Position numbers and translations under genes: made by a program
DNA from: an uncultured Prevotella sp.
GTDB taxonomy: Bacteria; Bacteroidota; Bacteroidia; Bacteroidales; Bacteroidaceae
Direction of reading: 5' to 3'
Assembly (NCBI GenBank): GCA_937916405.1
Contig: CALFUF010000113.1
Location: 1-25,025 of the forward strand
Length of the DNA stretch: 25,025 bases
The notes under the pieces: model-generated
Databases searched by the model: none
Told to the model about the DNA's origin: nothing
The model's input: only the letters and a program-made list of their open reading frames with translations
Shown here: piece after piece, positions 7,605-15,786 of the stretch
How positions within the stretch are numbered: the first letter of the stretch is position 1
Layout: every line of letters starts with the position of its first letter

Positions 7605-8455
7605 GATTCCTTATATTTTATATGATCAATTAAACGAATAGGTGTCTTACCACAATAGACGGTAATACATCCCACAACATACGGAGAATCCTCCCAGTTG
7701 TCGATATCCTGCAAGGTGTTTCCATCTACAATAGAGAAATACTCGACATCGAGTCCCTCCACCTTGTTAATATCACTAACAACCTTGTCGTGAGTCTCCT
7801 TAACTGTGTGTTCCTCAGCGTATTTAACACTCGCCTTCAAGGCTTTATAGATATTCGGGGCTATTGCTCTTTCATCTGGTGAAAGCAAGGTGTTACGGGA
7901 ACTTTTTGCCAGTCCGTCCTCATCACGGACAATGTCACACTCTACTATCTGAACACCCAAGCCAAGATGGCGGACCATCGCTTTGACAACAGCAATCTGC
8001 TGCCAGTCCTTCTCCCCAAAATAAGCACGGGTAGGCTTGACGATATAGAACAAACGACTAACGACCTGACAAACGCCATTAAAGTGGCCAGGGCGGTGAG
8101 CACCTTCCATCACAGTGGAAACGGGAGGATATTCAAACTGTCGGGTGTCAGGGACAGGATACATCTCCTCTACAGAGGGGGCAAGCACATAATCCGCACC
8201 ACATTGGTCTAACAACTCACAATCCGCATCCAGTGTACGTGGATAGTTCTTCAAATCATTCTTATCGTTAAACTGAGTCGGGTTGACAAAAACGGACACA
8301 ACAGTTATCCCATTCTCTTTCACGCTCCGCTTCACAAGTGAAGCATGCCCTTCGTGTAAAGCTCCCATGGTGGGAACCAAGCCTATTTCTTTTCCTTGCT
8401 TGCGATCTTCAAAAAGCTGGTTCTGAAGGTCAACAATCCTATTGAATACTTTCAT
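7601..8455 (-). CDS. panC: Pantothenate synthetase (pantoate-beta-alanine ligase)
   Basis: The enzyme joins pantoate to beta-alanine using ATP and acts directly after PanD, its operon partner. Visible motifs are the nucleotide-binding PTMGALHEGHASL (residues 28-40, with the HIGH-like HEGH), VFVNPTQFN, GEKDWQQ (from the YFGEKDWQQ segment) and SSRNTLLSPDER. I chose the ATG at 8455, giving 284 residues, which is the normal family length (about 280-285). An in-frame TTG at 8479 would add eight residues of no family character. No convincing -7 box is seen upstream on the minus strand. Confidence 0.96.
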   Translation of the reverse strand: MKVFNRIVDLQNQLFEDRKQGKEIGLVPTMGALHEGHASLVKRSVKENGITVVSVFVNPTQFNDKNDLKNYPRTLDADCELLDQCGADYVLAPSVEEMYPVPDTRQFEYPPVSTVMEGAHRPGHFNGVCQVVSRLFYIVKPTRAYFGEKDWQQIAVVKAMVRHLGLGVQIVECDIVRDEDGLAKSSRNTLLSPDERAIAPNIYKALKASVKYAEEHTVKETHDKVVSDINKVEGLDVEYFSIVDGNTLQDIDNWEDSPYVVGCITVYCGKTPIRLIDHIKYKES

Positions 8456-8600
8456 CTTTCTCTTATTGGTTGTATACAAATCGGGTGCAAAATAACAACA
8501 TTTTTGGCAAATAAGAAAAAAATATCGTAAAAATATGCCAAATTCGTGACTAAAATTCCTTAAATATGCACGATTCTGCCGTTTTGTGAATTATTTTTCG

Positions 8601-8608
8601 TACCTTTG
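8601..8608 (+). promoter_or_regulatory. -7 element for the glycogen-synthase-like gene
   Basis: TACCTTTG matches TAnnTTTG perfectly and lies 20 bases before the ATG at 8629. A TTTG at 8582-8585 is present but only 15 bases upstream, shorter than the usual spacing, so the -33 box is uncertain. Confidence 0.6.
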
Positions 8609-8628
8609 CATGGTTAAAATATACCAAT

Positions 8629-9435
8629 ATGGCTAAGAAAATATTGTTCATAAACCAAGAGATTGTACCTTACGTACCTGACAGTGAACTCTCATTGATG
8701 GGAAAAGCTCTCCCACAGGTTATGCAGGAGAACGGACACGAGATTCGCACCTTTATGCCCAAATGGGGTACGATTAACGAGCGCCGTGGACAGTTACATG
8801 AGGTTATTCGTCTTTCTGGGATGAATTTGATTATTGACGATACAGACCACCCCCTTATTATTAAGGTGGCATCTATCGCCCAGACCCGTATTCAGGTGTA
8901 TTTTATCGACAATGAGGATTACTTCTCTAAACGTCAGATGATTGTAGATGAGAAAGGAGAAGACTATCCCGACAACGGGGAGCGTGCGATTTTCTTTGCA
9001 CGTGGCGTTCTTGAGACAGTCAAGAAACTACGTTGGATTCCTGACATTATCCATGTTCAGGGATGGATGGGCGCTGTTGTTCCTCTGTATATCAAAACTG
9101 CTTATCATGAGGAGCCATCTTTCGCTAATACGAAAGTGATCACCTCTCTATTTACTAAGAGTTTGAATTCTGACTTTGGGACAAAATTCAAGAAATGTGT
9201 CGAGTTCCGTGAGGCGAAAGCAGACTTGCTGGATAAATACAATGACAACTTTGATTTCGAGGAGTTAGGTAAACTCGCTATTGATTATAGCGATGGTGTG
9301 ATAGCCGCCCACAAAGATATTAACGAAGAGTTATTAAAATACGCACAATCGAATAACATTCCGACCTTGGCTTTCCCAGGTGACGATTTTGGTCCTGCGT
9401 ATGAGGAGTTCTACAACCAGATTTGCACAGAATAA
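8629..9435 (+). CDS. Glycogen/starch-synthase-like protein, N-terminal domain only
   Basis: This 268-residue protein aligns by eye with the N-terminal Rossmann domain of GT5 glycogen synthases. It has the start KKILFINQEIVPYV, the LMGKALPQVMQENGHEIRTFMPKWG segment, the DNGERAIFFARGVLE helix and PDIIHVQGWMGAVVPLYIKT (compare the family's HxHDW region). Two features argue against ordinary synthase activity. The ADP-glucose-binding KTGGL motif near the N-terminus is replaced by DSELSLMGKAL. The whole C-terminal GT-B domain (about 200 residues) is absent. Synthases of this family are normally about 470-550 residues. The stop is clean and there is no broken downstream frame, so it is a stable short form. 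It may be regulatory or bind glucans. Divergence from panC and the DUF4270 gene 42 bases downstream fit an arrangement I recall as common in Bacteroidota. Confidence 0.8.
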   Translation: MAKKILFINQEIVPYVPDSELSLMGKALPQVMQENGHEIRTFMPKWGTINERRGQLHEVIRLSGMNLIIDDTDHPLIIKVASIAQTRIQVYFIDNEDYFSKRQMIVDEKGEDYPDNGERAIFFARGVLETVKKLRWIPDIIHVQGWMGAVVPLYIKTAYHEEPSFANTKVITSLFTKSLNSDFGTKFKKCVEFREAKADLLDKYNDNFDFEELGKLAIDYSDGVIAAHKDINEELLKYAQSNNIPTLAFPGDDFGPAYEEFYNQICTE

Positions 9436-9477
9436 ACTGATTAAAAAGGATAATATCATTAAGATTTAAATACTTCA

Positions 9478-10965
9478 ATGATGAAAAGAATACTACTCGC
9501 AGGGATTGTAGCTTTGATGATGATTACAATCTCTTCATGTGACGAGGATACCGTAGGAGTTGGTAAGACTTTGACAAGTAATGTGGACTTGTTTACGATA
9601 GAGACTGATACCTTTGATGTCACTACAAGATCCATAGCCGTTGACGCTGTACTATCACATAGTAATTACACTTATCTTGGACGTATCAAAGACCCAGAGA
9701 CCAGTGCTTATATTACAGCGGACTACATGACACAGTTTGCTATTTTGGAGAATGTCAAAGACAGTCTCTTCGTTCCAGAGAAATATGTGCTCTCTCGTGA
9801 CAACAACGATAGGGCGACAGCAGACTCTTGTGTCGTAACTCTCATTCTTAATAATTATATTGGTGACTCATTAGCTGCCATGAAAATGACCATGTACGAG
9901 TTAGACAGACCTGTGGAAGAAGGAAAGAACTATTATACCAACTTTGACCCAGAGGCAGAAGGCTATCTTAGAGCGGATGGTATCAAACAAAATGTCATGT
10001 ACAGCATCACGAATATGCAAGACAATGATAGTACCAGAAATGCTGATGCCACTAGCGGCGAACTGACCATCGATATTGTTTTAGATAAGCCTTATATTGA
10101 CAAGAACAATGTCAAATATGACAATTTTGGTACTTATCTGTTACGTACTTATTACGACCATCCTGAGTATTTCAAGAACTCGCAGACCTTTACAAAAAAG
10201 GTATTCCCTGGCTTCTACTTCAAAACGACAGACGGTGTAGGTGTTATGTCTGAGATTGTTGCCACCCGTATCGCTGTATTTTATTTATATGTGGACGAAG
10301 ATGAAAGTACTGGTTATTATGACAGTTCTCTTTTATATAGTACTGAGGAGGTTTTACAGACCACTCATATCACCAATGACGAGACTCGTATCTCTGAAAT
10401 GGCGGCGGAAACGGATTGTACTTATTTAAAGACTCCTGCAGGTATCTATACTGAAGTAACACTTCCCATTGACGATATTAAGCTGAACCACGAGACTGAC
10501 ACATTATCATCAGCAAAGGTGGTGTTCCATAAGATGAATGACAAAACAGAATTGGCTGAGAAGCTTCTGAAAGACCCCACCACCCTTTTGATGGTTCCCA
10601 AAGACAGTCTCACCGGTTTCTTTGAGAAGCACCAGACACCAGACAATGTGACTTCTTATCTGGCTACTTTAAACACTTCGTATAATTCATATACTTTCAA
10701 TAACATCTCTACATTAATAAATGTATTATATGAGAGAAAGAATGAAGGTGGAACCAACTATACCACAGAGCATCCTAATTGGAATAAGGTTGTTTTGATT
10801 CCTGTACAGACTTCCACAACAACATCGACATCCAGCTATAGTACATCAACAACGATTAGTGCTGTGAATAACGAGATGTCAATAACCAGTTCCCGACTTG
10901 TTGGTGGACCAGACAATCCACGTGATCCGATTCGGATTAGCGTGATTTATAACAAGAACAAGTAG
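9478..10965 (+). CDS. DUF4270 family lipoprotein
   Basis: This 495-residue protein has a lipoprotein signal peptide: MMKRILLAGIVALMMITISS, with the lipobox ISSC at residues 18-21, so it is anchored by lipid in the envelope, probably the outer membrane. The mature start with DEDTVGVGKTL, and a following long region of strand-rich sequence with many Thr/Asp residues, is what I know of DUF4270 proteins, whose function is not established. A segment at about residues 444-462 is almost purely Ser/Thr (for example TSTTTSTSSYSTSTT), an exposed linker-like tail. It follows the half glycogen synthase by 42 bases and precedes a small gene by one base, so all three are likely one transcript. The start could be the first or second Met, which does not affect the product. 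Confidence 0.85.
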   Translation: MMKRILLAGIVALMMITISSCDEDTVGVGKTLTSNVDLFTIETDTFDVTTRSIAVDAVLSHSNYTYLGRIKDPETSAYITADYMTQFAILENVKDSLFVPEKYVLSRDNNDRATADSCVVTLILNNYIGDSLAAMKMTMYELDRPVEEGKNYYTNFDPEAEGYLRADGIKQNVMYSITNMQDNDSTRNADATSGELTIDIVLDKPYIDKNNVKYDNFGTYLLRTYYDHPEYFKNSQTFTKKVFPGFYFKTTDGVGVMSEIVATRIAVFYLYVDEDESTGYYDSSLLYSTEEVLQTTHITNDETRISEMAAETDCTYLKTPAGIYTEVTLPIDDIKLNHETDTLSSAKVVFHKMNDKTELAEKLLKDPTTLLMVPKDSLTGFFEKHQTPDNVTSYLATLNTSYNSYTFNNISTLINVLYERKNEGGTNYTTEHPNWNKVVLIPVQTSTTTSTSSYSTSTTISAVNNEMSITSSRLVGGPDNPRDPIRISVIYNKNK

Positions 10966-10966
10966 C

Positions 10967-11098
10967 ATGGCTGACAATTTCTTGGAGAAGCACTTTGAGG
11001 ATTACGAAGTCCGCAAAGCCGCATACCTACGAAAGAAAAAGCATCTACCAAAGATAAAGCATCATCTTCCTGAACGTCCGGAAGATGATGCTTTATAA
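10967..11098 (+). CDS. 43-residue basic/charged small protein
   Basis: An ATG one base after the DUF4270 stop opens a 43-codon frame ending in TAA at 11096-11098. The product begins MADNFLEKHFEDYEVRKAAY and continues with a Lys/Arg-rich stretch (LRKKKHLPKIKHH), so it looks helical and nucleic-acid- or membrane-surface-binding in charge. I recall short proteins with the MADN-x-LEK-x-x-E-x-YE start in Bacteroidales, annotated only as hypothetical. The tight spacing supports translation. The last 13 codons lie inside the operon's terminator hairpin (11056-11094), which may constrain their sequence. No function can be assigned. Confidence 0.65.
   Translation: MADNFLEKHFEDYEVRKAAYLRKKKHLPKIKHHLPERPEDDAL
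11056..11094. terminator. Perfect 15-bp hairpin between convergent operons
   Basis: AAAGCATCATCTTCC (11056-11070) is the exact complement of GGAAGATGATGCTTT (11080-11094), with a nine-base loop. It lies between the plus-strand DUF4270 operon and the end of the minus-strand helicase gene (11111). The T-run on either side is weak, so it is probably a bidirectional terminator or 3'-end stabiliser. It is coding for the end of the small protein at 10967. Confidence 0.65.
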
Positions 11099-11110
11099 TA
11101 TTATATTATT

Positions 11111-13411
11111 TCATCCAATAATCGTATATTTTGCGAATTTCAGCAATAGCTGTTTGGTTCCGGCATTCTTGAACTCAACAGTTGCTTTGGTATTCTCACC
11201 AGTTCCTTCAACCTTGATCACTGTGCCCACACCAAAACGCTGATGCTCAATAATATTACCTTCTTTCAGTCCAATATCACCTATAGCAGACTGTGGTCTA
11301 GGGGCTTCCTGCCGTACAGGGACTAATCGTGGTTTGGGATCTGCAATAAACTGTGTGGCTACGGGACGTGGATTTTGCATTCGAGAGACAGGACGCTTGG
11401 CGATAGAGACAGCTGCCATTCCACCAGCTCTGGCAGACTCCACATGCAAGAGACTTGGATCAATATCTTTGATGAAACGTGAAGGGGTATCATACTCCAT
11501 TCTCCCATAACGCCAACGATTCTGAGCGCAAGTCAAGTTACAGTGTTTCTCCGCACGAGTAATGGCTACATATAACAGTCTGCGCTCTTCCTCTAACTCA
11601 CGCATAGAATTGGTACACAGAGGAGACGGAAAAATATTTTCCTCCAGCCCTACAACGAATACTGTTGGGAACTCCAAACCTTTAGCACTATGAATAGTCA
11701 TCAATGTCACTTTATCATCCGCATCACCATTGTCACTATCAAGGTCTGTCAACAAGGCTACCTCCTGCAAAAAGTCGGAAAGGAATATCTGGTCCTCCAT
11801 GTCTTCCTCTTTTCTGCCTTCCACGAAATCCTGCATACCTCCTAAGAACTCCTCCAGGTTCTCCTGACGAGACAAGTCCTCTGGATTACTGGAACTATAT
11901 ATATCCTTACTGATACCACTCTCCATGATAATAGAATGTCCCAACTCGTAAGCATCCTCTTTGTCAATACGAGCAGCCCATCCTTCTATTAACTGGCGAA
12001 ATGCTTCTATTTTGGCGGCTGTACCTTTCGATAAAGAAAGTTGAAAGACCATGGGTTGACAGATAACCGTCCATAGACTAACGCCATGGGTGTTCGCAAC
12101 CTCTACGATTTTATTGACGGTTGTGTCGCCAATACCTCGTGTCGGATAGTTGATGATACGTCGCAGTGCCTCTTCGTCATTAGGATTAGAAACCACTCTA
12201 TAATAAGCTATCACATCCTTGATCTCCTTTCGCTGATAAAAGCTCAGTCCACCATAGATACGATAAGGAATACCATCTTTACGCATCTGTTCCTCAAAAG
12301 AACGGCTCTGTGAATTAGTACGATACAGAATAGCGAAATCACTATAACGACACTGGTCTTGTCGCTTGATACGCTTAATGTCATTGCATACTATGATAGC
12401 TTCCTCCTTGTCGCTATAGGCAGGCTTTAATGTCAGCTTCTCCCCGTGCTCATTTTCACTAAACACATCTTTAGGTATCTGACGTTCATTATGACGAATG
12501 AGACTGTTGGCAGCCTGTACTATCAGTTGAGTAGAACGATAGTTTCGCTCCAACTTAGAAAGTTTTGCCCCTCCATACTCTTTCTGAAAATTAAGTATAT
12601 TATCAATATTCGCACCTCGGAAGCTATAGATACTCTGGGCGTCATCACCAACCACACAAACACGTCCATGCTCTTTGGTTAATAAGACGACTATCTCCTG
12701 CTGTGCGTAATTGGTATCTTGATACTCATCCACTAAGACATACTGGAAACGCTCAATATATTTCTGTCGGATATCCTCATGATTCTTAAACAGTATATAG
12801 GTATACACCAGCAGGTCATCAAAGTCCATGGCATTCGCCTGCTTACATCTTTCGCTATACCTTATATATATATTCTTCAAGGCTGGACGTTTATGCTGCG
12901 CATCATCCTTTGCCCATGCACTCTGTGCATACGCCTGTGGCAGCAACAGATGGTTCTTCGCCATTGAGATACGATCGGCAACGGATGCGGGCTTATAGAT
13001 CTTATCGTCTAATTGCATCTCTTTGATGATATTTTTCACCAACGAACGCGAGTCACTCTGGTCATAAATCGTAAAGTTAGACTGGAAACCCAATACGGAA
13101 GCCTCTGCTCTCAATATTCTTGCGAACACAGAATGGAAAGTACCCATCTGGAGGTAACGGGAGCGCTCCTCTCCTACCAGCCTTCCGATACGTTCCTTCA
13201 TCTCACGAGCAGCTTTATTCGTAAAGGTTAGTGCCAAGATATTCCAAGGATTCATCCCTTGTTGCAAAAGATAAGCAATCTTATAAGTTAATACACGGGT
13301 CTTGCCAGAGCCCGCTCCAGCAATGACCAGTTGGGGACCATCACAATAGGTGACTGCCTCACGCTGCCCTTCATTCAGTTGTTCTAAGAGATTCTCGTTC
13401 ATCATCATCAT
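11111..13411 (-). CDS. UvrD/PcrA-type ATP-dependent DNA helicase
   Basis: This is a superfamily 1A 3'-5' DNA helicase of about 766 residues, acting in repair and replication restart. The motifs appear in order: Q motif LNEGQREAV, Walker A AGAGSGKT, motif II DEYQDTN, motif III VGDDAQSIYSFRG, motif IV LERNYRST, motif V LMTIHSAKGLEFPTVFVVGL, and motif VI EERRLLYVAITRAEK. The last 60 residues (EHQRFGVGTVIKVEG and on) form the Tudor-like PcrA C-terminal domain that contacts RNA polymerase in PcrA. I place the start at the first of four consecutive ATG codons (13400-13411). The longer frame from an ATG at 13453 would add 14 residues encoded by a hairpin, which look non-native. A symbol of uvrD or pcrA would both be defensible. 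Confidence 0.93.
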   Translation of the reverse strand: MMMMNENLLEQLNEGQREAVTYCDGPQLVIAGAGSGKTRVLTYKIAYLLQQGMNPWNILALTFTNKAAREMKERIGRLVGEERSRYLQMGTFHSVFARILRAEASVLGFQSNFTIYDQSDSRSLVKNIIKEMQLDDKIYKPASVADRISMAKNHLLLPQAYAQSAWAKDDAQHKRPALKNIYIRYSERCKQANAMDFDDLLVYTYILFKNHEDIRQKYIERFQYVLVDEYQDTNYAQQEIVVLLTKEHGRVCVVGDDAQSIYSFRGANIDNILNFQKEYGGAKLSKLERNYRSTQLIVQAANSLIRHNERQIPKDVFSENEHGEKLTLKPAYSDKEEAIIVCNDIKRIKRQDQCRYSDFAILYRTNSQSRSFEEQMRKDGIPYRIYGGLSFYQRKEIKDVIAYYRVVSNPNDEEALRRIINYPTRGIGDTTVNKIVEVANTHGVSLWTVICQPMVFQLSLSKGTAAKIEAFRQLIEGWAARIDKEDAYELGHSIIMESGISKDIYSSSNPEDLSRQENLEEFLGGMQDFVEGRKEEDMEDQIFLSDFLQEVALLTDLDSDNGDADDKVTLMTIHSAKGLEFPTVFVVGLEENIFPSPLCTNSMRELEEERRLLYVAITRAEKHCNLTCAQNRWRYGRMEYDTPSRFIKDIDPSLLHVESARAGGMAAVSIAKRPVSRMQNPRPVATQFIADPKPRLVPVRQEAPRPQSAIGDIGLKEGNIIEHQRFGVGTVIKVEGTGENTKATVEFKNAGTKQLLLKFAKYTIIG

Positions 13412-13477
13412 TTTTCGGATAGAATGAGCCCTCGATTCGCATCGGGGGCTCATAACAACACAAACACAAAATAAACA

Positions 13478-13493
13478 CAGTCAATCATGACTG
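13478..13493 (-). terminator. Weak terminator-like hairpin after galE
   Basis: On the minus strand CAGTCA-TGAT-TGACTG forms a six-bp stem immediately downstream of the galE stop and is followed by a T-rich stretch (TGTTTATTTTG). The stem is short, so some read-through into the helicase gene is likely. Confidence 0.4.
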
Positions 13494-13505
13494 GTTATAG
13501 GTCTA

Positions 13506-14543
13506 CTATTGAATTCCTTCCTCGCGTAGTTTCTTCTGCCAATTCCAAGCACTCTTCAAAGTGTCTTCGAGAGAAGTCTCAGCTTTCCATCCAAGTACCT
13601 TATTAGCTTTCTCCGGGTTGGCCCATACTTTCTCAATATCACCTGCACGGCGGGGCGCATAAGTCCAATTGAGTTTCACACCTGTTGCCTTCTGGAAAGC
13701 ATCAACGATTTCCTTTGTGGTACAACCATGTCCAGTACCAATATTGAACACTTCCAGTTTATCACTGTCTGTATCCAGCACACGAGCCATTGCCTTCACA
13801 TGAGCCTTTGCCAAGTCAACGACATAGATATAGTCACGGATACATGTTCCGTCAGGTGTATTATAGTCATTGCCAAAGACTTTCAGTTGCTCACGGATAC
13901 CCATTGCCGTCTGTGTCACATAAGGAATCAAGTTCATGGGAACACCATTAGGCATCTCACCTATAATAGATGATGGATGAGAGCCAATAGGGTTGAAATA
14001 GCGCAACAGAATCGCCTTGATAGGAGCACCACTATTGATATCGTCACGGATGATCTCCTCATTGATCTGCTTGGTATTTCCATAAGGACTCTCAGCTGGT
14101 TTGATGGGTGCGTTCTCTGTTACAGGCAGATTCTCAGGGTCTGGCTGACCATATACAGTACAACTGGAAGAGAAGATAATACCTTTCACATTGTATTTGG
14201 GCATCAACTCCAACAGATTCACCAAACTAACAATATTATTACGATAATAAAGTAATGGCTTCTCGACACTCTCACCTACCGCTTTGGAAGCTGCGAAATG
14301 AATAACACCCTGGATATCCGGGTATTTCTTTAACACATTCTCCATAGCCGCTAAATCGCAGCAGTCAACTTTCTCAAATGCAGGACGGATACCCGTTATC
14401 TTCTCAATGCCGTCGACCACATTCTCATTAGAATTAGAAAGATTATCCACAATAACGACTTGATAGCCGGCATTCTGTAATTCTACGGTGGTATGGCTAC
14501 CAATAAAACCCGTACCTCCCGTCACAAGAATTGTTTGTTTCAT
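13506..14543 (-). CDS. galE: UDP-glucose 4-epimerase
   Basis: This 345-residue short-chain dehydrogenase/reductase interconverts UDP-glucose and UDP-galactose with tightly bound NAD. The NAD-binding GGTGFIGSH lies at residues 9-17. The catalytic pair is the Ser region FSSSCTVYG (124-132) and Tyr154/Lys158 in SPYGNTK. The ATP-free extended-SDR length (about 340) and the C-terminal RRAGDIEKVWANPEKA substrate segment fit GalE well. It supplies UDP-galactose for surface polysaccharides. The gene starts 15 bases after the histidine-kinase stop codon, so it is probably co-transcribed with it. Confidence 0.95.
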   Translation of the reverse strand: MKQTILVTGGTGFIGSHTTVELQNAGYQVVIVDNLSNSNENVVDGIEKITGIRPAFEKVDCCDLAAMENVLKKYPDIQGVIHFAASKAVGESVEKPLLYYRNNIVSLVNLLELMPKYNVKGIIFSSSCTVYGQPDPENLPVTENAPIKPAESPYGNTKQINEEIIRDDINSGAPIKAILLRYFNPIGSHPSSIIGEMPNGVPMNLIPYVTQTAMGIREQLKVFGNDYNTPDGTCIRDYIYVVDLAKAHVKAMARVLDTDSDKLEVFNIGTGHGCTTKEIVDAFQKATGVKLNWTYAPRRAGDIEKVWANPEKANKVLGWKAETSLEDTLKSAWNWQKKLREEGIQ

Positions 14544-14558
14544 GATTATTATAGTATT

Positions 14559-15707
14559 TTATTCGTTTTTCTTTAATGGAATCAGCACGCTAAACGTAGA
14601 ACCCTCACCTAATACAGACTCCACCATAGCTTCACCACCATTCTTTCGAGCAAAGTCCTGACAGAGTTGGAGCCCAAGTCCGGATCCTTCCTCGCCACTA
14701 GTACCATAAGTTGTCTCTCCCTTATGGAAAATAGTCTCCAAACGATCTGGTGCAATACCTACGCCATGGTCACGAACACTAATCTTGGCGAAAGCTCCCT
14801 CACGTTTACAGAACACCTCTACACTCTTATCTTCTGGAGTAAACTTGACTGCATTGGATATGAAGTTACGGATAATCGTCTTGACCATATCATTATCAGC
14901 ATGAACGATTAGTTTTTCTTCACTGGGTAAGTACTTCAATTTGATTTTCTTCATCTCTGCAATCATCATGAAGATATCAACAACGCCAGGAATAATATCA
15001 TCTAAATCAATATCCTGATATACTACATTCAGTCGACCAGTCTGACTCTTTGTCCACTTCAATAGGTTATCCAACAGGTCATGGGTCTCCTCTGACTCGC
15101 GGTTTGCCTTATCCAACAGCCCGAAAATCTCCTCACCAACGACATCTGGGGATACTACGTTTACGGCAAGATTCAGCACCATACGGATGGATGCCATTGG
15201 AGAGCGCAGGTCATGGGCAATCACAGAATACATCTTATCACGATTGGAGATGGTACGCTTTAACTCTTCATTCTGCTGGACGATAATGCGTTTAGCAGCC
15301 ACCAAACTAATCTGGTGCATCACACGCATCACCAATTCTTCCTTGTTAAATGGTTTTGTCAAAAAGTCGTTAGCGCCAACCTGGAAACCATGTACCAAAT
15401 CACCAGGGTTATTCAATGCAGTTAGGAAGATAATAGGAATATCCAATGTTTCAGGATCCTTTTTTAAGATAACAGCAGTTTCAAAGCCACTGATATCAGG
15501 CATCATCACATCCAGCAGTATCAAATCAGGATGCTCTTTCTTTGCCTGCTCAATACAGGTATAACCATTGGAAGCAGTACATACCTGAAACTTCTCGTTA
15601 GTCAACAAAATCTTAAGCAGCAAGACATTGCTGACCACATCGTCGACGATAAGAATCTTATAATCACTACGGTTTATCTTAGATTCAAAGGTATCACTAA
15701 ACTCCAT
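14559..15707 (-). CDS. Response-regulator/histidine-kinase hybrid (REC-HisKA-HATPase)
   Basis: This 382-residue protein starts with a receiver domain (about 15-135: acidic pocket VDD at 21-23, phospho-acceptor Asp66 in LLDVMMP, Thr96, and Lys118 in TKPF). A dimerisation/phosphoacceptor domain follows with His165 in SVIAHDLRSPM, and then a kinase ATPase domain with N box FISNAVKFTP, G1 DHGVGIAP and G2 GSGLGLQL. There is no signal peptide, membrane helix or sensory domain, so it is a soluble kinase whose input is probably phosphorylation of its own receiver domain or a protein partner. No DNA-binding output domain is attached and no cognate regulator is adjacent. It lies upstream of galE and has its own promoter, which overlaps a large palindrome (15745-15775). 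Confidence 0.92.
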   Translation of the reverse strand: MEFSDTFESKINRSDYKILIVDDVVSNVLLLKILLTNEKFQVCTASNGYTCIEQAKKEHPDLILLDVMMPDISGFETAVILKKDPETLDIPIIFLTALNNPGDLVHGFQVGANDFLTKPFNKEELVMRVMHQISLVAAKRIIVQQNEELKRTISNRDKMYSVIAHDLRSPMASIRMVLNLAVNVVSPDVVGEEIFGLLDKANRESEETHDLLDNLLKWTKSQTGRLNVVYQDIDLDDIIPGVVDIFMMIAEMKKIKLKYLPSEEKLIVHADNDMVKTIIRNFISNAVKFTPEDKSVEVFCKREGAFAKISVRDHGVGIAPDRLETIFHKGETTYGTSGEEGSGLGLQLCQDFARKNGGEAMVESVLGEGSTFSVLIPLKKNE

Positions 15708-15736
15708 TTTATTGCAGTTCTTTAGTTATTTATCTG

Positions 15737-15768
15737 CAAAAGTAGCAAATATTTGGCGAATCGCCAAA
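15737..15768 (-). promoter_or_regulatory. Promoter of the hybrid histidine kinase gene
   Basis: On the minus strand, TTTG (complement of 15765-15768), a 20-base spacer and TACTTTTG (complement of 15737-15744) match the Bacteroidota -33/-7 consensus exactly. The start codon is about 30 bases downstream. The spacer and -33 box lie inside the inverted repeat at 15745-15775. Confidence 0.7.
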
Positions 15769-15775
15769 TATTTGC
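15745..15775. repeat. Perfect 15-bp inverted repeat between carB and the kinase gene
   Basis: GCAAATATTTGGCGA (15745-15759) and its exact complement TCGCCAAATATTTGC (15761-15775) are separated by one base. It lies 12 bases beyond the carB stop. It may act as the carAB terminator, as an operator for the kinase promoter that it overlaps, or both. A T-run after it on the minus strand (TACTTTTG) is short. Confidence 0.85.
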
Positions 15776-15786
15776 ATAATAATTTA

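Noticed and set aside
8456..8479. Eight-residue N-terminal extension of PanC
   Set aside because: It needs a TTG start, whereas the ATG at 8455 gives the normal family length.
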